Origin: Acidovorax sp. A1169
GTDB lineage: Bacteria; Pseudomonadota; Gammaproteobacteria; Burkholderiales; Burkholderiaceae_C
Direction: 5' to 3'
Length of the DNA: 64,000 nt
Assembly: GCF_030704685.1 (NCBI RefSeq)
Contig: NZ_JAUZDX010000003.1
Coordinates: 1-64,000, forward strand
Within the stretch, counting starts at the first letter, position 1. Each line of letters opens with the position of its first letter. This document shows positions 44,659-53,905 of the stretch, piece after piece. The notes below the pieces were generated by a model. It saw only the letters and a program-made list of their open reading frames with translations, had not been told where the DNA came from and searched no databases. Both the position numbers and the translations under genes were made by a program.

Positions 44659-45954
44659 TCAGTCCAGCCCGTCGAACACGGCGTCATCAGGCCCCACGTG
44701 GGATGGCGAGCGCCAGCCGGCATCGCGCATGGAGCGCGCCACCTGGTTTTCCACCCCCATCAGCACCGCGAACAGCGCCATGCGGATGGGGATGCCGTTG
44801 TCCGTCTGGCGGAAAATGGCCAGGCGCGGGTCGTGGTTGAGGTCGGTGGAGAGGTCATTGGCGCCGGGCCGGCCGTCACGCGGCAGCGGGTGCATGAGGA
44901 TGGTGTCGGGCTTGCACAGTGCATCGACCAGCGCCTTGCGCACCTGGAACTCGGGCGTGTAGCCCTCGATGGCTTCGCCCACGAAGCGCTCCTTCTGGAT
45001 GCGCGTGGCATAGACCACGTCGGCACCACGCAGCCCCTCCTCCAGCGAGGCCGTCTGCTCGATCACATGGCCGTTGCGCGCCACCAGCTCCAGCAGGTAG
45101 GCAGGCATCTCCAGCGAGGGCGGGGCCACCAGGCTGAACTTGAGGCCCTTGTACAGCGCCAGCAGGCGGATCAGCGAGTGCACCGTGCGGCCGTACTTGA
45201 GGTCGCCGACCAGGGCCACATGCGTGCCGTCGACCAGCTTGCCCAGGCGCGAGAACTCGCGCTGGATGGTGTACAGGTCCAGGATGGCCTGGCTCGGGTG
45301 CTCGCCCGGGCCGTCGCCCGCGTTGATCACCGGGATGTTGGTGGCGCGCGCGAACTCGGCCACCGCCCCCTGCTCGGGGTGGCGCACCACCAGCGCATCC
45401 ACATAGCCGGCCATCACCCGGCTGGTGTCGTAGATCGACTCGCCCTTGGCCATGGACGAGAAGGTGAAGCCCGTGGTGTCGCACACCGTGCCGCCCAGGC
45501 GGCAGAACGCCGCGCCAAAGCTCACCCGGGTGCGCGTGCTGGCCTCGAAGAACAGGCTGCCCAGCACGGCCCCTTCAAGCACACGTGAGACCTTCTGGCG
45601 CCGGGCGATGGGCTGCATCAGGTCGGCGACCTGGAACAGCTCTTCGAGGCTGCCCCGGTCGAACTGGGCCACCGAGAGCAGGTGCGGCCGGCCCTCGGCC
45701 GCGATGCGCTGGGCCAGCGGCTTGGCTGCAGGCGCCCTGCCCGGCCCGGCCCCGGTGTCTCGCGCCTCGTGCGCGAGGATTTCGGAGACGAACTTTTCCA
45801 CCATCTCCGGCATGCTGCGCGCCTCGCCCGAGTGGGCCGGCAGCAGCCAGGTGTCCAGGGCCCGCCGGCGCACGCCCAGCCGGTCGGAAAACGCGTCGCG
45901 CGTCAGGTTAAGGCGGCGCATGGCGTCGCGCAGGAAGTCTTGCTGGCTGTTCAT
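44659..45954 (-). CDS. pyrB: Aspartate carbamoyltransferase with N-terminal HTH-like domain
   Basis: 431 aa, about 120 longer than a usual PyrB. The catalytic part starts near residue 90 and has FEASTRTRVSFG (139-146, carbamoyl-phosphate site), PVINAGDGPGEHPSQAILDL, HVALVGDLKYGRTVHSL and ILMHPLPRDG. The extra N-terminus (FLRDAMRRLNLTRDAFSDRL, GVRRRALDTWLLP) resembles an XRE-type helix-turn-helix, followed by a linker. The same gene's upstream DNA holds an 11-bp perfect inverted repeat, so I infer a bifunctional enzyme-repressor. Second step of pyrimidine synthesis. Confidence 0.9.
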   Translation of the reverse strand: MNSQQDFLRDAMRRLNLTRDAFSDRLGVRRRALDTWLLPAHSGEARSMPEMVEKFVSEILAHEARDTGAGPGRAPAAKPLAQRIAAEGRPHLLSVAQFDRGSLEELFQVADLMQPIARRQKVSRVLEGAVLGSLFFEASTRTRVSFGAAFCRLGGTVCDTTGFTFSSMAKGESIYDTSRVMAGYVDALVVRHPEQGAVAEFARATNIPVINAGDGPGEHPSQAILDLYTIQREFSRLGKLVDGTHVALVGDLKYGRTVHSLIRLLALYKGLKFSLVAPPSLEMPAYLLELVARNGHVIEQTASLEEGLRGADVVYATRIQKERFVGEAIEGYTPEFQVRKALVDALCKPDTILMHPLPRDGRPGANDLSTDLNHDPRLAIFRQTDNGIPIRMALFAVLMGVENQVARSMRDAGWRSPSHVGPDDAVFDGLD

Positions 45955-45964
45955 GGCGTCAAAT

Positions 45965-46002
45965 TATACGCAATGAGTTTTTAAACAAACGCATTGCGTA
46001 TA
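45965..46002. promoter_or_regulatory. Perfect 11-bp inverted repeat upstream of pyrB
   Basis: TATACGCAATG (45965-45975) and CATTGCGTATA (45992-46002), perfect, with a 16-bp spacer, starting 11 bp upstream of the pyrB start codon. It lies where an operator or promoter overlap is expected, and the enzyme carries an HTH-like domain that could bind it. Confidence 0.65.
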
Positions 46003-46154
46003 TTTTCTTTGAAAGAGGTCACGGGTCAGGTGATCTTGAACTAAGGTAAACACGGGCCTCAGCGAGCACCAGAGGAGTAGCATGCAAGCAGTTGTTACCG
46101 CCATCTGATGCGCCTGGGTGGCAGTTGCACGACATGCCACTCGATAGGGATGCC

Positions 46155-48164
46155 ATGACCAACACAGCCCCCCACGCAGGAAGCAGCCGGCTTGCCCTCG
46201 GGATCTGCATGGCCGCTTGCCTGGTGCCCAGGGCCCACGCCCAGGCCGATGTCGCCCAGTTGCCGCTGGAGCAACTGATGCAGATGGAGGTACGCACCGC
46301 GAGCCGCTACCTGCAGAGCGCGCTGGAGGCCCCCGCCGCGGTCAGCGTGGTGACTGCCGAGGACATTCGCACCTTCGGGTACCGCAACCTGGCCGAGATT
46401 TTGGCCAGCATGCGCGGGCTGTATGTGTCCTACGACCGGTCTTATCACTACCTGGGCATGCGCGGTTTTTCCACGCCCGGGGACTACAACACCCGGGTGC
46501 TGCTGCTGGTCGACGGGGTCCGGTTCAATGACAACCTGTACGACCAAGCGCCGGTGGGCACGGATTTCCCCATCGACGTCGACCTGATCGAACGCGTCGA
46601 GTTCGTGCCCGGCCCCAGTGCAGCCGTCTATGGCGCGAATGCCTTTTTCGGCGTGCTCAACATCATCACGCGCGAGGGCCGGCAGCTCAAGGGTGCGCAG
46701 GTCAGCACCGAGCTGGGCAGCCACGGCCACGCCAAGCTGCGCTGGACGCTGGGCACGGTGGACGAACACGGTGGCGACTGGCTGCTGTCCGCATCGCGCT
46801 CCACCACCCGGGGCGATGACCTCTACTACCCCACCTACGATACGCCCCAGCAGAACCAAGGGATCGCGCAGGGGCTGGACTACGACCGAAGCACCACCTT
46901 GTTTGCCAAGGTGCGGCGCGGGGGCCTGACACTGTCCCTGTCGCATGGCGAACGCGTGAAGGGCCTGCCCACGGCCGCCTTCTCGCAGGTGTTCAACGAC
47001 CCGCGCTCCCGCGTGGCCGACTCGAGCACGCGCGTCTCTGCGGAGTACGCAGACCTGTGGAGCCCGGCCCTGCATTTCACGGCGCGCATCCATGGCGGGC
47101 AGTACCGGTACGTGGGCGACTATGTCTACGACTACCCACCCGTCACCGCCAACCGCGACCTTGGCCGTGGCCGATGGGTGGGCTCGGAGCTGCAATGGGT
47201 CAGCACGGCGCTGCAGCGGCACAAGATCTCCTGGGGCGTGGACTACCGGCGCGATCTGGACATCACCCAGCGCAACATGGACCTGGCGCCCGCAGCACAG
47301 TACCTGGACAAGAGCAGCACCGGCGATGTCATGGGCATCTACCTGCAGGACGAAGTGGCGCTGCGTTCCGACCTTGTGCTGCACGCAGGGCTGCGCTGGG
47401 GCAAGCACTCGGACAGCAAAGGCAGCCTGCACCCGCGCCTGGGCCTGGTTTACCTGGTGGGGCCGGCCACGGCCCTCAAGCTGCTGTATGGCACGGCCTA
47501 CCGGCCGCCCAACGCCTATGAGCGCGACTACCGCGTGGAAACTCCCGGCGGGGTGGTGGGCACGACCAGCCTGCGCTCGGAGCGCGTGCGCACCACGGAG
47601 CTGGTGCTGGAGCACGCCCCTTCGGGTGCCACGCGGGCGCTGGTCACGGTGTTCAAGTCGCGCGTCTCGCACCTGCTGGCCATCGGCGATGCGCCGCAGG
47701 CCGACCGGCTCATGTTCAGCGACGCCCACAGTGCCGGCGTTTTCGGGATGGAGGCGGAAATCGAGAGGCGCCTGGGGCCCGATGCCCGGTTTCGCGTGGC
47801 CTACAGCTGGCAGCGGGCGCGCGACGCCGCCACCCGCGAAACACTGGCCAATTCGCCCCGGCACCTGCTGAAGGCGCAATGGTCCAGCGCCATCGGCGGC
47901 GCCGACGCTGCCCCCTGGGCCCGAGGGCGCTACGGGGTGGAAGCCATCGCCATCGGCGCGCGCAGCACACTGGCATCGCGCCTGCCCGCCCATGCGGTCG
48001 CCAATCTGACCTATTCCACCCGGCTGGTGGGCACGGATGTCTCTTTCGGGGTGTACAACCTGTTCGACAAGCGGTTTGCCGACCCTGCGTCCTTTGAGAT
48101 CCGCGGGGATTCGATGGAGCAGGACGGCAGAACCTGGCGCCTCAAGCTCACCTACGCTTTCTAG
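46155..48164 (+). CDS. TonB-dependent receptor of a YfiR/YfiN operon
   Basis: 669 aa from ATG 46155 with AGGGA six bases upstream. A signal peptide ending PRAHAQA, a plug domain (about 55-170: SVVTAEDIRTFGYRNLAEIL, MRGFSTPGDYNTRVLLLVDG, VEFVPGPSAAVYGANAFFGV, NIITR) and a 22-strand-type barrel ending in KLTYAF with a terminal Phe. No clear TonB box seen. Three genes follow with spacings of 3 bp and -4 bp, so it is co-expressed with a YfiR-like and a GGDEF-EAL gene and probably supplies or senses their signal. Confidence 0.88.
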   Translation: MTNTAPHAGSSRLALGICMAACLVPRAHAQADVAQLPLEQLMQMEVRTASRYLQSALEAPAAVSVVTAEDIRTFGYRNLAEILASMRGLYVSYDRSYHYLGMRGFSTPGDYNTRVLLLVDGVRFNDNLYDQAPVGTDFPIDVDLIERVEFVPGPSAAVYGANAFFGVLNIITREGRQLKGAQVSTELGSHGHAKLRWTLGTVDEHGGDWLLSASRSTTRGDDLYYPTYDTPQQNQGIAQGLDYDRSTTLFAKVRRGGLTLSLSHGERVKGLPTAAFSQVFNDPRSRVADSSTRVSAEYADLWSPALHFTARIHGGQYRYVGDYVYDYPPVTANRDLGRGRWVGSELQWVSTALQRHKISWGVDYRRDLDITQRNMDLAPAAQYLDKSSTGDVMGIYLQDEVALRSDLVLHAGLRWGKHSDSKGSLHPRLGLVYLVGPATALKLLYGTAYRPPNAYERDYRVETPGGVVGTTSLRSERVRTTELVLEHAPSGATRALVTVFKSRVSHLLAIGDAPQADRLMFSDAHSAGVFGMEAEIERRLGPDARFRVAYSWQRARDAATRETLANSPRHLLKAQWSSAIGGADAAPWARGRYGVEAIAIGARSTLASRLPAHAVANLTYSTRLVGTDVSFGVYNLFDKRFADPASFEIRGDSMEQDGRTWRLKLTYAF

Positions 48165-48167
48165 GCC

Positions 48168-48710
48168 ATGCTGCACGTGTACCGCCTGCACAAAGCCCTT
48201 TTGGCGGGCCTGTGCGTGCTTGCGTGCTGCCCCTGGGGCCGTGCACAGGAGAAGATCGGCGAAAACGAGATGAAGGCGGCCTATGTCTTCAACTTCATCC
48301 AGTTCATCGAATGGCCCCAGGGGGACGGCCGCGCCGGCAGCGACTGGACCATCTGCGTGTCCCCCTTCAGTCCCCTGAAGCGCACCCTGCTGGCGCTGGA
48401 GGGGCGGCCCGCGCGCAAGGACAACCCCATCCGCATCCGGCTCTGGGAGGCCAACGAGCTCGACGACTGCCGTGTGCTGGTCCTGCATGGCGCGGACACG
48501 GAGCGTGCCCTGCGTGCCTTGCGTGCCGCGCCGGGCAAAACCGCGGTGCTGACCATCGCCGACGAACCGGCCACCGCCCCGGCGGAGATCATGATTACCC
48601 TGCACCGGGAGGGCGACCGCATCGTCTTCGACATCAATGCCGATGCGATCGGCAAGGCAGGCCTGTCGGTCAGCTCACGCCTGCTGCGCCTGTCCAGGGG
48701 GGCCCGATGA
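48168..48710 (+). CDS. YfiR family periplasmic protein (DUF4154)
   Basis: 180 aa. Signal peptide (LLAGLCVLACCPWGRA), then the DUF4154 pattern NEMKAAYVFNFIQFIEWPQG, CVSPFSPLKRTL, CRVLVLHG, KTAVLTIAD, and the C-terminal IMITLHREGDRIVFDINADA with a last helix. In Pseudomonas YfiR binds YfiN in the periplasm and holds the cyclase off until redox or envelope stress releases it. Translationally coupled to the next gene by an ATGA overlap. Confidence 0.9.
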   Translation: MLHVYRLHKALLAGLCVLACCPWGRAQEKIGENEMKAAYVFNFIQFIEWPQGDGRAGSDWTICVSPFSPLKRTLLALEGRPARKDNPIRIRLWEANELDDCRVLVLHGADTERALRALRAAPGKTAVLTIADEPATAPAEIMITLHREGDRIVFDINADAIGKAGLSVSSRLLRLSRGAR

Positions 48711-50593
48711 ATTTCGACAGCCCGGCCAGCGCCGACTCCGAGCAGCTGTCATCGCGCGTGGTGGCGACCGGGCTGCTGGCCACCGGACTGGCCCTGTTGA
48801 CCATGGTCCTGGCCCTCACGGCCTTCGACTACTGGAGCAGCCGCAAGGCCATGCTCGCGGACAGCCGGGTGGAAGCCGCCATCGTGGCCGACAACGTCTC
48901 CACGGCCGTGATGTTCCGCGATGCACACACCACTGAAGAAATGCTGGGCGCCCTCAGGGCGTCGCCCATGGTGCTGATGGCGGGCATCTACGATGCGCAG
49001 GGCGTGCTCCTCGCCTCGTACCAGCGCGATGGCGACCAGGTGGCCCCCGGCACACTGCCGGGTGGCGGAAACGGGGACTTCGAGTACCAGGGCCTGTACC
49101 TGCTGGAGATGGCCAAACCCGTGAAGTTCAGGGGCAAAAGCTCGGGCAGCATCTACCTGCGCAAGTCGATGGCCGAGGTCTACACCCACCTGGTGATCCG
49201 CTTCGGCGGCGCACTGCTGATCGCCGGGGGCACCATGGCGCTGGCCACCGCGCTGGTGCTGCGCAGCCGCGCAGCGGTCGGCGAGGCGGAGCGCCGCCTT
49301 CAGGTGCTGGCCCACCAGGACGCGGTCACGGGCGTCGGCAACCGGCACTTCTTCAACGAGCGGCTGGCGCATGAAATCAACCGGGCCGCGACGCTGGGGA
49401 GCAAGCTGGCGCTGGTCTACATCGACCTGGACAATTTCAAGGCCTTGAACGACACCTTCGGCCATGCCGCCGGAGACGGCTTGCTGCGCCAGGTGGCGCA
49501 GCGCCTGCAGTCGGTGGTGCGGGCGGAGGATGACATCTGCCGCATGGGGGGCGACGAGTTTTCCGTCATCCTGCGGCTGGACATGGACGAGGCAGCCCTT
49601 GGCAGCTACGCGGGCAGGATCGTCGCCGTGTTCGAGAAAGGCTTTGTCGAGTCGGACCAGGAGGTGATGGTGACCTGCAGCGCAGGCATCGCCACCTACC
49701 CGGGGGACGCGCCGGACCGGGACAGCCTCATCAGCAGCGCCGACACGGCAATGTACCGCGCCAAGGACCTCGGCAAGAACCGCTGCGAGCGCTTCGACGC
49801 GTCCATGAACCTCGCTGCCGTGCGCCGGCATGCCATCGAGAAAGCGCTGCGCCAAGTGCTGGAGGACGGGCAAGGCCTGGCCCTGCACTACCAACCGGTG
49901 TTTTCGGCCGGGGACCAGAAGATGATCGGTGCCGAGGCGCTCTTGCGCTGGTCGCATGACAAGCTGGGAAATATCCCGCCGCTGGAGGCGGTGATGGTCG
50001 CGGAGGAATGCGGCCTGATCGTGCGCCTGGGCTACTGGGTGGTGCACACGGCATGCCGGGACGCTGCGCGATGGCAGGCACAGAGCCAGGACCCCTTGCG
50101 CGTGGCGGTCAACGTCTCGGCGCGGCAGCTTAACGACCCGCAGTTCCTGGAGCGCGTGATGGACATCCTGCGCGAGGAAGGCCTGCCGGCCCACCTGCTG
50201 GAGATCGAGCTGACCGAGACCGTGCTCATGGAGAACATGGACGCCTGCGCCAGCACGCTGCATCGCCTGAGCCAGCTGGGCGTGCACCTGGCCATCGACG
50301 ACTTCGGCACCGGCTACTCGTCGCTGGCCTACCTGCGGCGCCTGCCGATGAAACGGCTCAAGATCGACCGCAGCTTCATCCGCGACCTGCCCGAACAGGA
50401 GCACAGCCGGATGATCGTCAAGGCCATCATCGCCCTCTCGCACGGCCTGGGCCTGGCCGTCACGGCCGAAGGCGTGGAGACCCAGGCGCAGATCGACTAC
50501 CTGGTGGGCGCCGGGTGCGATGTGCTGCAGGGGTTTGCGTTTGCGCGGCCCATGCCGGTGGAGCAGTTCGAGGCGATGCAGGCGGCGCGGTAG
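48707..50593 (+). CDS. YfiN-like diguanylate cyclase/phosphodiesterase (CHASE8-GGDEF-EAL)
   Basis: 628 aa from ATG 48707. Two membrane helices (about 20-45 and 165-190) flank a periplasmic CHASE8-like sensor containing DNVSTAVMFRDAHTTEEML, as in YfiN/TpbB. The GGDEF domain is intact: YIDLDNFKALNDTFGHAAGD and RMGGDEF. An EAL domain follows with all key motifs: EALLRW, NVSARQ, ELTET, DDFGTGYSS, KIDRSF, AEGVET. Pseudomonas YfiN lacks EAL, so this one may also degrade c-di-GMP. Last gene of the operon. Confidence 0.9.
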   Translation: MNFDSPASADSEQLSSRVVATGLLATGLALLTMVLALTAFDYWSSRKAMLADSRVEAAIVADNVSTAVMFRDAHTTEEMLGALRASPMVLMAGIYDAQGVLLASYQRDGDQVAPGTLPGGGNGDFEYQGLYLLEMAKPVKFRGKSSGSIYLRKSMAEVYTHLVIRFGGALLIAGGTMALATALVLRSRAAVGEAERRLQVLAHQDAVTGVGNRHFFNERLAHEINRAATLGSKLALVYIDLDNFKALNDTFGHAAGDGLLRQVAQRLQSVVRAEDDICRMGGDEFSVILRLDMDEAALGSYAGRIVAVFEKGFVESDQEVMVTCSAGIATYPGDAPDRDSLISSADTAMYRAKDLGKNRCERFDASMNLAAVRRHAIEKALRQVLEDGQGLALHYQPVFSAGDQKMIGAEALLRWSHDKLGNIPPLEAVMVAEECGLIVRLGYWVVHTACRDAARWQAQSQDPLRVAVNVSARQLNDPQFLERVMDILREEGLPAHLLEIELTETVLMENMDACASTLHRLSQLGVHLAIDDFGTGYSSLAYLRRLPMKRLKIDRSFIRDLPEQEHSRMIVKAIIALSHGLGLAVTAEGVETQAQIDYLVGAGCDVLQGFAFARPMPVEQFEAMQAAR

Positions 50594-50639
50594 AGGCCCG
50601 ACCGATGGCCTCGCCCGCCACCGCCTCAGGGGCGCTGGC

Positions 50640-51443
50640 TCAGGCAATCGACGGATAGCTCCCCGTGCCCTCGGGCCAGGCCGTCAGCACCTCGAAACCA
50701 TCGGCCGTCACGGCCACCATGTGCTCCCACTGGGCCGAGAGGGAATGGTCGCGCGTGACCACGGTCCAGCCGTCGGGCAGTTCGCGGGTTTCGCGCTTGC
50801 CGACGTTGATCATCGGCTCGATGGTGAAGACCATGCCCTCTTCCAGTGTGATGCCCTGGCCGCGCGTGCCGTAGTGCAGCACCTGCAGGTCCTCGTGGTA
50901 GATCTGCCCGATGCCGTGGCCGCAGTAGTCGCGCACCACGCTGAAGCGTTCGCGCTCGGCCACGCTCTGGATCGCATGGCCCACGTCGCCCAACGTGGCT
51001 CCAGGGCGTACCTGGCGGATGCCGGCGCACATGGCTTCGTAGGTGGTCTCCACCAGGCGCCGCGCCAGGCGGTTGGGCTCACCCACGTAGTACATGCGAC
51101 TGGTGTCGCCGAACCAGCCGTCCTTGATGACGGCGACATCGATGTTGATGATGTCGCCCTTCTTGAGCACCTTGTCGGCCGCCGGCACGCCATGGCAGAC
51201 GACGTGGTTGACGGAGGTGCACACCGTCTTGGTGAAGCCGTGGTAGCCGATGTTGGCCGGTATGGCCTGCAGCTCGTGCACGATGAATTCGCGGCAGCGG
51301 TCGTCCAGCGCCTCGGTGGAGACACCAGGCTGCACGTACGGGCCTATCATCTGCAGCACCCGCGCCGCCAACTGGGCGGCAATGCGCGACTGGGCAATCT
51401 CGGCGGGCGTCTTGATGATCACCTGGGGGGGCCTGGCTCCCAT
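50640..51443 (-). CDS. map: Methionine aminopeptidase type I
   Basis: 267 aa from ATG 51443, overlapping the upstream gene's stop as TGATG. The metal ligands and motifs are present: Asp in NIDVAVIKDGWFGDTSRM, His in YCGHGIGQIYHED, Glu in FTIEPMIN and the final Glu in WEHMVAVTADGFEVLT. Cleaves the initiator Met from nascent proteins. Another Map copy may exist elsewhere, since map is essential. Confidence 0.95.
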   Translation of the reverse strand: MGARPPQVIIKTPAEIAQSRIAAQLAARVLQMIGPYVQPGVSTEALDDRCREFIVHELQAIPANIGYHGFTKTVCTSVNHVVCHGVPAADKVLKKGDIINIDVAVIKDGWFGDTSRMYYVGEPNRLARRLVETTYEAMCAGIRQVRPGATLGDVGHAIQSVAERERFSVVRDYCGHGIGQIYHEDLQVLHYGTRGQGITLEEGMVFTIEPMINVGKRETRELPDGWTVVTRDHSLSAQWEHMVAVTADGFEVLTAWPEGTGSYPSIA

Positions 51444-51712
51444 CACTGCACCCGCCTTACCTGAACGCTGGGCTTGCTGCCGCCATCGGCGGACGGCAAG
51501 GCCTGCGCCAAAGCGGCCAGGTCAAAGCCGCCCGCCTGCTCGGCGCGGATCAGCATCTGGCAGATCTGGCTGTGGCTGAGCTCGGGGTGCAGCTCGGCGA
51601 GCATGCCCACCCGCATCCAGTGCTCGGCCTGAGCGTTGATGGAACGAGACAGCGCATTGCTGGCAATGCGCAGGTTCTCATGCATTTGGTCGGAAATTTT
51701 AACGATACCCAT
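51443..51712 (-). CDS. ParD-like protein upstream of map
   Basis: 89 aa from ATG 51712. An N-terminal ribbon-helix-helix-like segment (MGIVKISDQMHENLRIASNA, then LSRSINAQAEHW) is followed by helices MLAELHPELSHSQICQML. It matches the ParD-like family often found immediately upstream of map. No ParE-like toxin is next to it. The TGATG overlap couples it to map, so it may regulate that gene rather than act as an antitoxin. Confidence 0.82.
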   Translation of the reverse strand: MGIVKISDQMHENLRIASNALSRSINAQAEHWMRVGMLAELHPELSHSQICQMLIRAEQAGGFDLAALAQALPSADGGSKPSVQVRRVQ

Positions 51713-51724
51713 GGGCTGAATTAT

Positions 51725-51744
51725 ACGAAACATATACGTTTCGT
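51725..51744. promoter_or_regulatory. Palindrome upstream of ParD-like/map operon
   Basis: ACGAAAC (51725-51731), six-base spacer, GTTTCGT (51738-51744), perfect. It ends 13 bp before the ParD-like start codon, so it is likely the autoregulatory operator of this RHH protein. Confidence 0.6.
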
Positions 51745-51787
51745 GTAAACCCCGGGTGTTGGGCCGGCCCTGCGGCCGGCCCAGTCA

Positions 51788-53905
51788 TCAGAACGCGACC
51801 TTGACACCCAGCGTCAGGTTGCGGCCCATCAGCGGTGCCGCGTTCTTGATGAACGAGGTGTGGGCATAGGCCAGGCGGTCCGTCAGGTTGTTGGCCTTGA
51901 GGTAGACCTGCCAGGGCGTCTCGCCGTTGTACTTGCCGCTGTAGCTCACGCCCAGGTTGAGCATGCCGTAGCCGGGCGTGGCCGATTCAAACTCGGCCAC
52001 GCGGTTCTGGCGCGCCACCTGCACCCATTCGACCTGGCCGTCCCAGGCGTTCCAGTTGGCGTCCATGCGCACCCCGGCGCGCGTGGCGGGAATGCGCGGC
52101 AGCAAGCCGCCGCCGGCCAGCCGGGCACGCACGGTGTCGCCGAACAGCGTGACGCCCAGGTTGCGCGTGAGGCGCTGGCGCACCTGGCCTTCGATGCCGG
52201 TGAAGGTGGCGTCGGCCTGGGCATACTGCAGCAGCTGCAGGCCGTCCACCTCGTCGAGCGTGCGGCCGTAGATGTAGTTGCTGATGCGGTTGCGGAACAC
52301 GCTCACGCCGAAGGTGGTGTCGCCGCTGGTCTTGCGCAGGCTCAGGTCGATGTTCTGCGAGGTTTCGGAGCGCAGGTCGGCATTGCCGCGCTCGTAGGTG
52401 CTGGTGGCCATGTGCAGGCCATTGGCGTACAGCTCTTCGGCCGACGGCGCGCGGCTGGCGCGGGTCAGCGAGGTGCCCAGCGAATAGCCGGGCGTGAACT
52501 GCCACACGGCGCCCAGCGATGCCGAGGTGCCGTTGTGGCTGCGCTCGATGCCCGAAGTCTCTGCCTCGGCCGTCTGGCGGTCATGGCGCAGCGCGCCTTC
52601 GAAGCGCCAGTCGCCCAGGCGGTATTCCTCCAGCACGAACAGGCCGGTCTTGTGCGTGGTGGTGGGCTGCACATAGGCTTCCTCGCCCTCGGCGCTGAAC
52701 TTGCGCTGCGACGTCTGCAGGCCGAACACGCCCTTGAAGCCGGCAATCGGCTCGTGCTGCAGCTCAAGGCGGGTGTCGTAGGCCTTGTTCTTGAAGGTGG
52801 TGCTGATGGCGCCGTCCTCCACCTCGTCGTGCACGTAGTCCGTCACGCCCGCGCGCAGGCGCAGGGCAGAGAAACCGGCAAACGGGTTGCGCAACTCGCC
52901 GCGCACGTCGAAGCGCTCGCTGCGCAGGTCCACCACCGGCACATCACCGGCCTCGGCGCCGTGGTCATGGCCGTCCTCTTCACCACCGTGCTCGCCGCAG
53001 TGCAGGCTGTTGCCGTGGGTGTGGCAGCCCTCGAAGCTGTGGTTGTGGCCGGGCAGGCCATAGCGTGCCGTCTGGCGCGTGTAGGCGGCACCCAGGTAGC
53101 CCCGGTCACCCACCCACGACAGGCCGACGCTGCCGGTGTCGGTGCGGTTGAAGCTGCCCAGCACCTTGCGCGCGGGCTCGCCATTGGGCGCCCAGCCCTT
53201 GCCCACGCGGTAGTCGCCGGCATCGCGCGAAACGCCTTCCACATGCACGGCCAGATTGCCGGTGCCGCCGGTCAGCGAGAAGGCCCCTGCCCCCTCGCGC
53301 GCACCGGTGTTGGCACGCAGCTCGGCGCTGCCTTCATAGCCCTTTTGCGGGACGGCGGTGGGAATCTTGCCATCGAGCACGTTGACCACGCCGCCCACGG
53401 CGCCATTGCCATACACCAGGGCCGAAGGGCCGCGCAGCACTTCGATCTGCGTGGCCAGCAAGGGCTCCGACACCACGGCGTGGTCGGGGCTGATGGTCGA
53501 GGCGTCGTGCAGCTCGGCACCATCGGACAGCACCTTCACGCGCGGGCCGTCCATGCCGCGGATGATGGGGCGGCTTGCGCCCGCGCCGAAGTGGCTGCTG
53601 GTGATGCCCGGCTCGCTGTTGAGGGTTTCGCCCAGCGTGGCCTCGCGGCGGCGCACGAGTTCGTCGCCCTCGAGCACGCTCACCGGCGTGGTCATTTCGC
53701 TGGCGCCCAGTTGCAGGCCGCTGGCGGACACCGTGACGGAAGGCAGGCTGGAGGCGTTGGCTGCGGTGCCGGGGGCAGCGGGGGGCGCCGTCTGGGCGAA
53801 GCTGCCGCCCGACGAGATCGCCAGCATGGCGGCCAGGGCCACAGGATGCAAGGTGGGACGCAGGGCAGTACGGCGAGGGGTGGAGTGGCGTTGTGGTGTC
53901 GTCAT
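51788..53905 (-). CDS. znuD: ZnuD-like TonB-dependent zinc receptor
   Basis: 705 aa from ATG 53905. Signal peptide, plug (TTPVSVLEGDELVRRREATL, GITSSHFGAGASRPIIRGMD, VEVLRGPSALVYGNGAVGGV) and barrel ending in KVAF. A His/Cys-rich external loop at about residues 287-316 (HNHSFEGCHTHGNSLHCGEH, then a GHDHG end) marks the ZnuD type, which captures zinc at the outer membrane. It is the last gene of the minus-strand operon that starts with a Fur-family regulator at 58053. The upstream frame has no better start. Confidence 0.88.
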   Translation of the reverse strand: MTTPQRHSTPRRTALRPTLHPVALAAMLAISSGGSFAQTAPPAAPGTAANASSLPSVTVSASGLQLGASEMTTPVSVLEGDELVRRREATLGETLNSEPGITSSHFGAGASRPIIRGMDGPRVKVLSDGAELHDASTISPDHAVVSEPLLATQIEVLRGPSALVYGNGAVGGVVNVLDGKIPTAVPQKGYEGSAELRANTGAREGAGAFSLTGGTGNLAVHVEGVSRDAGDYRVGKGWAPNGEPARKVLGSFNRTDTGSVGLSWVGDRGYLGAAYTRQTARYGLPGHNHSFEGCHTHGNSLHCGEHGGEEDGHDHGAEAGDVPVVDLRSERFDVRGELRNPFAGFSALRLRAGVTDYVHDEVEDGAISTTFKNKAYDTRLELQHEPIAGFKGVFGLQTSQRKFSAEGEEAYVQPTTTHKTGLFVLEEYRLGDWRFEGALRHDRQTAEAETSGIERSHNGTSASLGAVWQFTPGYSLGTSLTRASRAPSAEELYANGLHMATSTYERGNADLRSETSQNIDLSLRKTSGDTTFGVSVFRNRISNYIYGRTLDEVDGLQLLQYAQADATFTGIEGQVRQRLTRNLGVTLFGDTVRARLAGGGLLPRIPATRAGVRMDANWNAWDGQVEWVQVARQNRVAEFESATPGYGMLNLGVSYSGKYNGETPWQVYLKANNLTDRLAYAHTSFIKNAAPLMGRNLTLGVKVAF

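Noticed and set aside
46095..48605. 836-codon minus-strand frame opposite the TonB receptor
   Set aside because: Antisense shadow of a clearly identified receptor and YfiR gene.
51443..51712. ParD-like gene as half of a toxin-antitoxin pair
   Set aside because: No ParE or other toxin is adjacent; the coupled gene is map.
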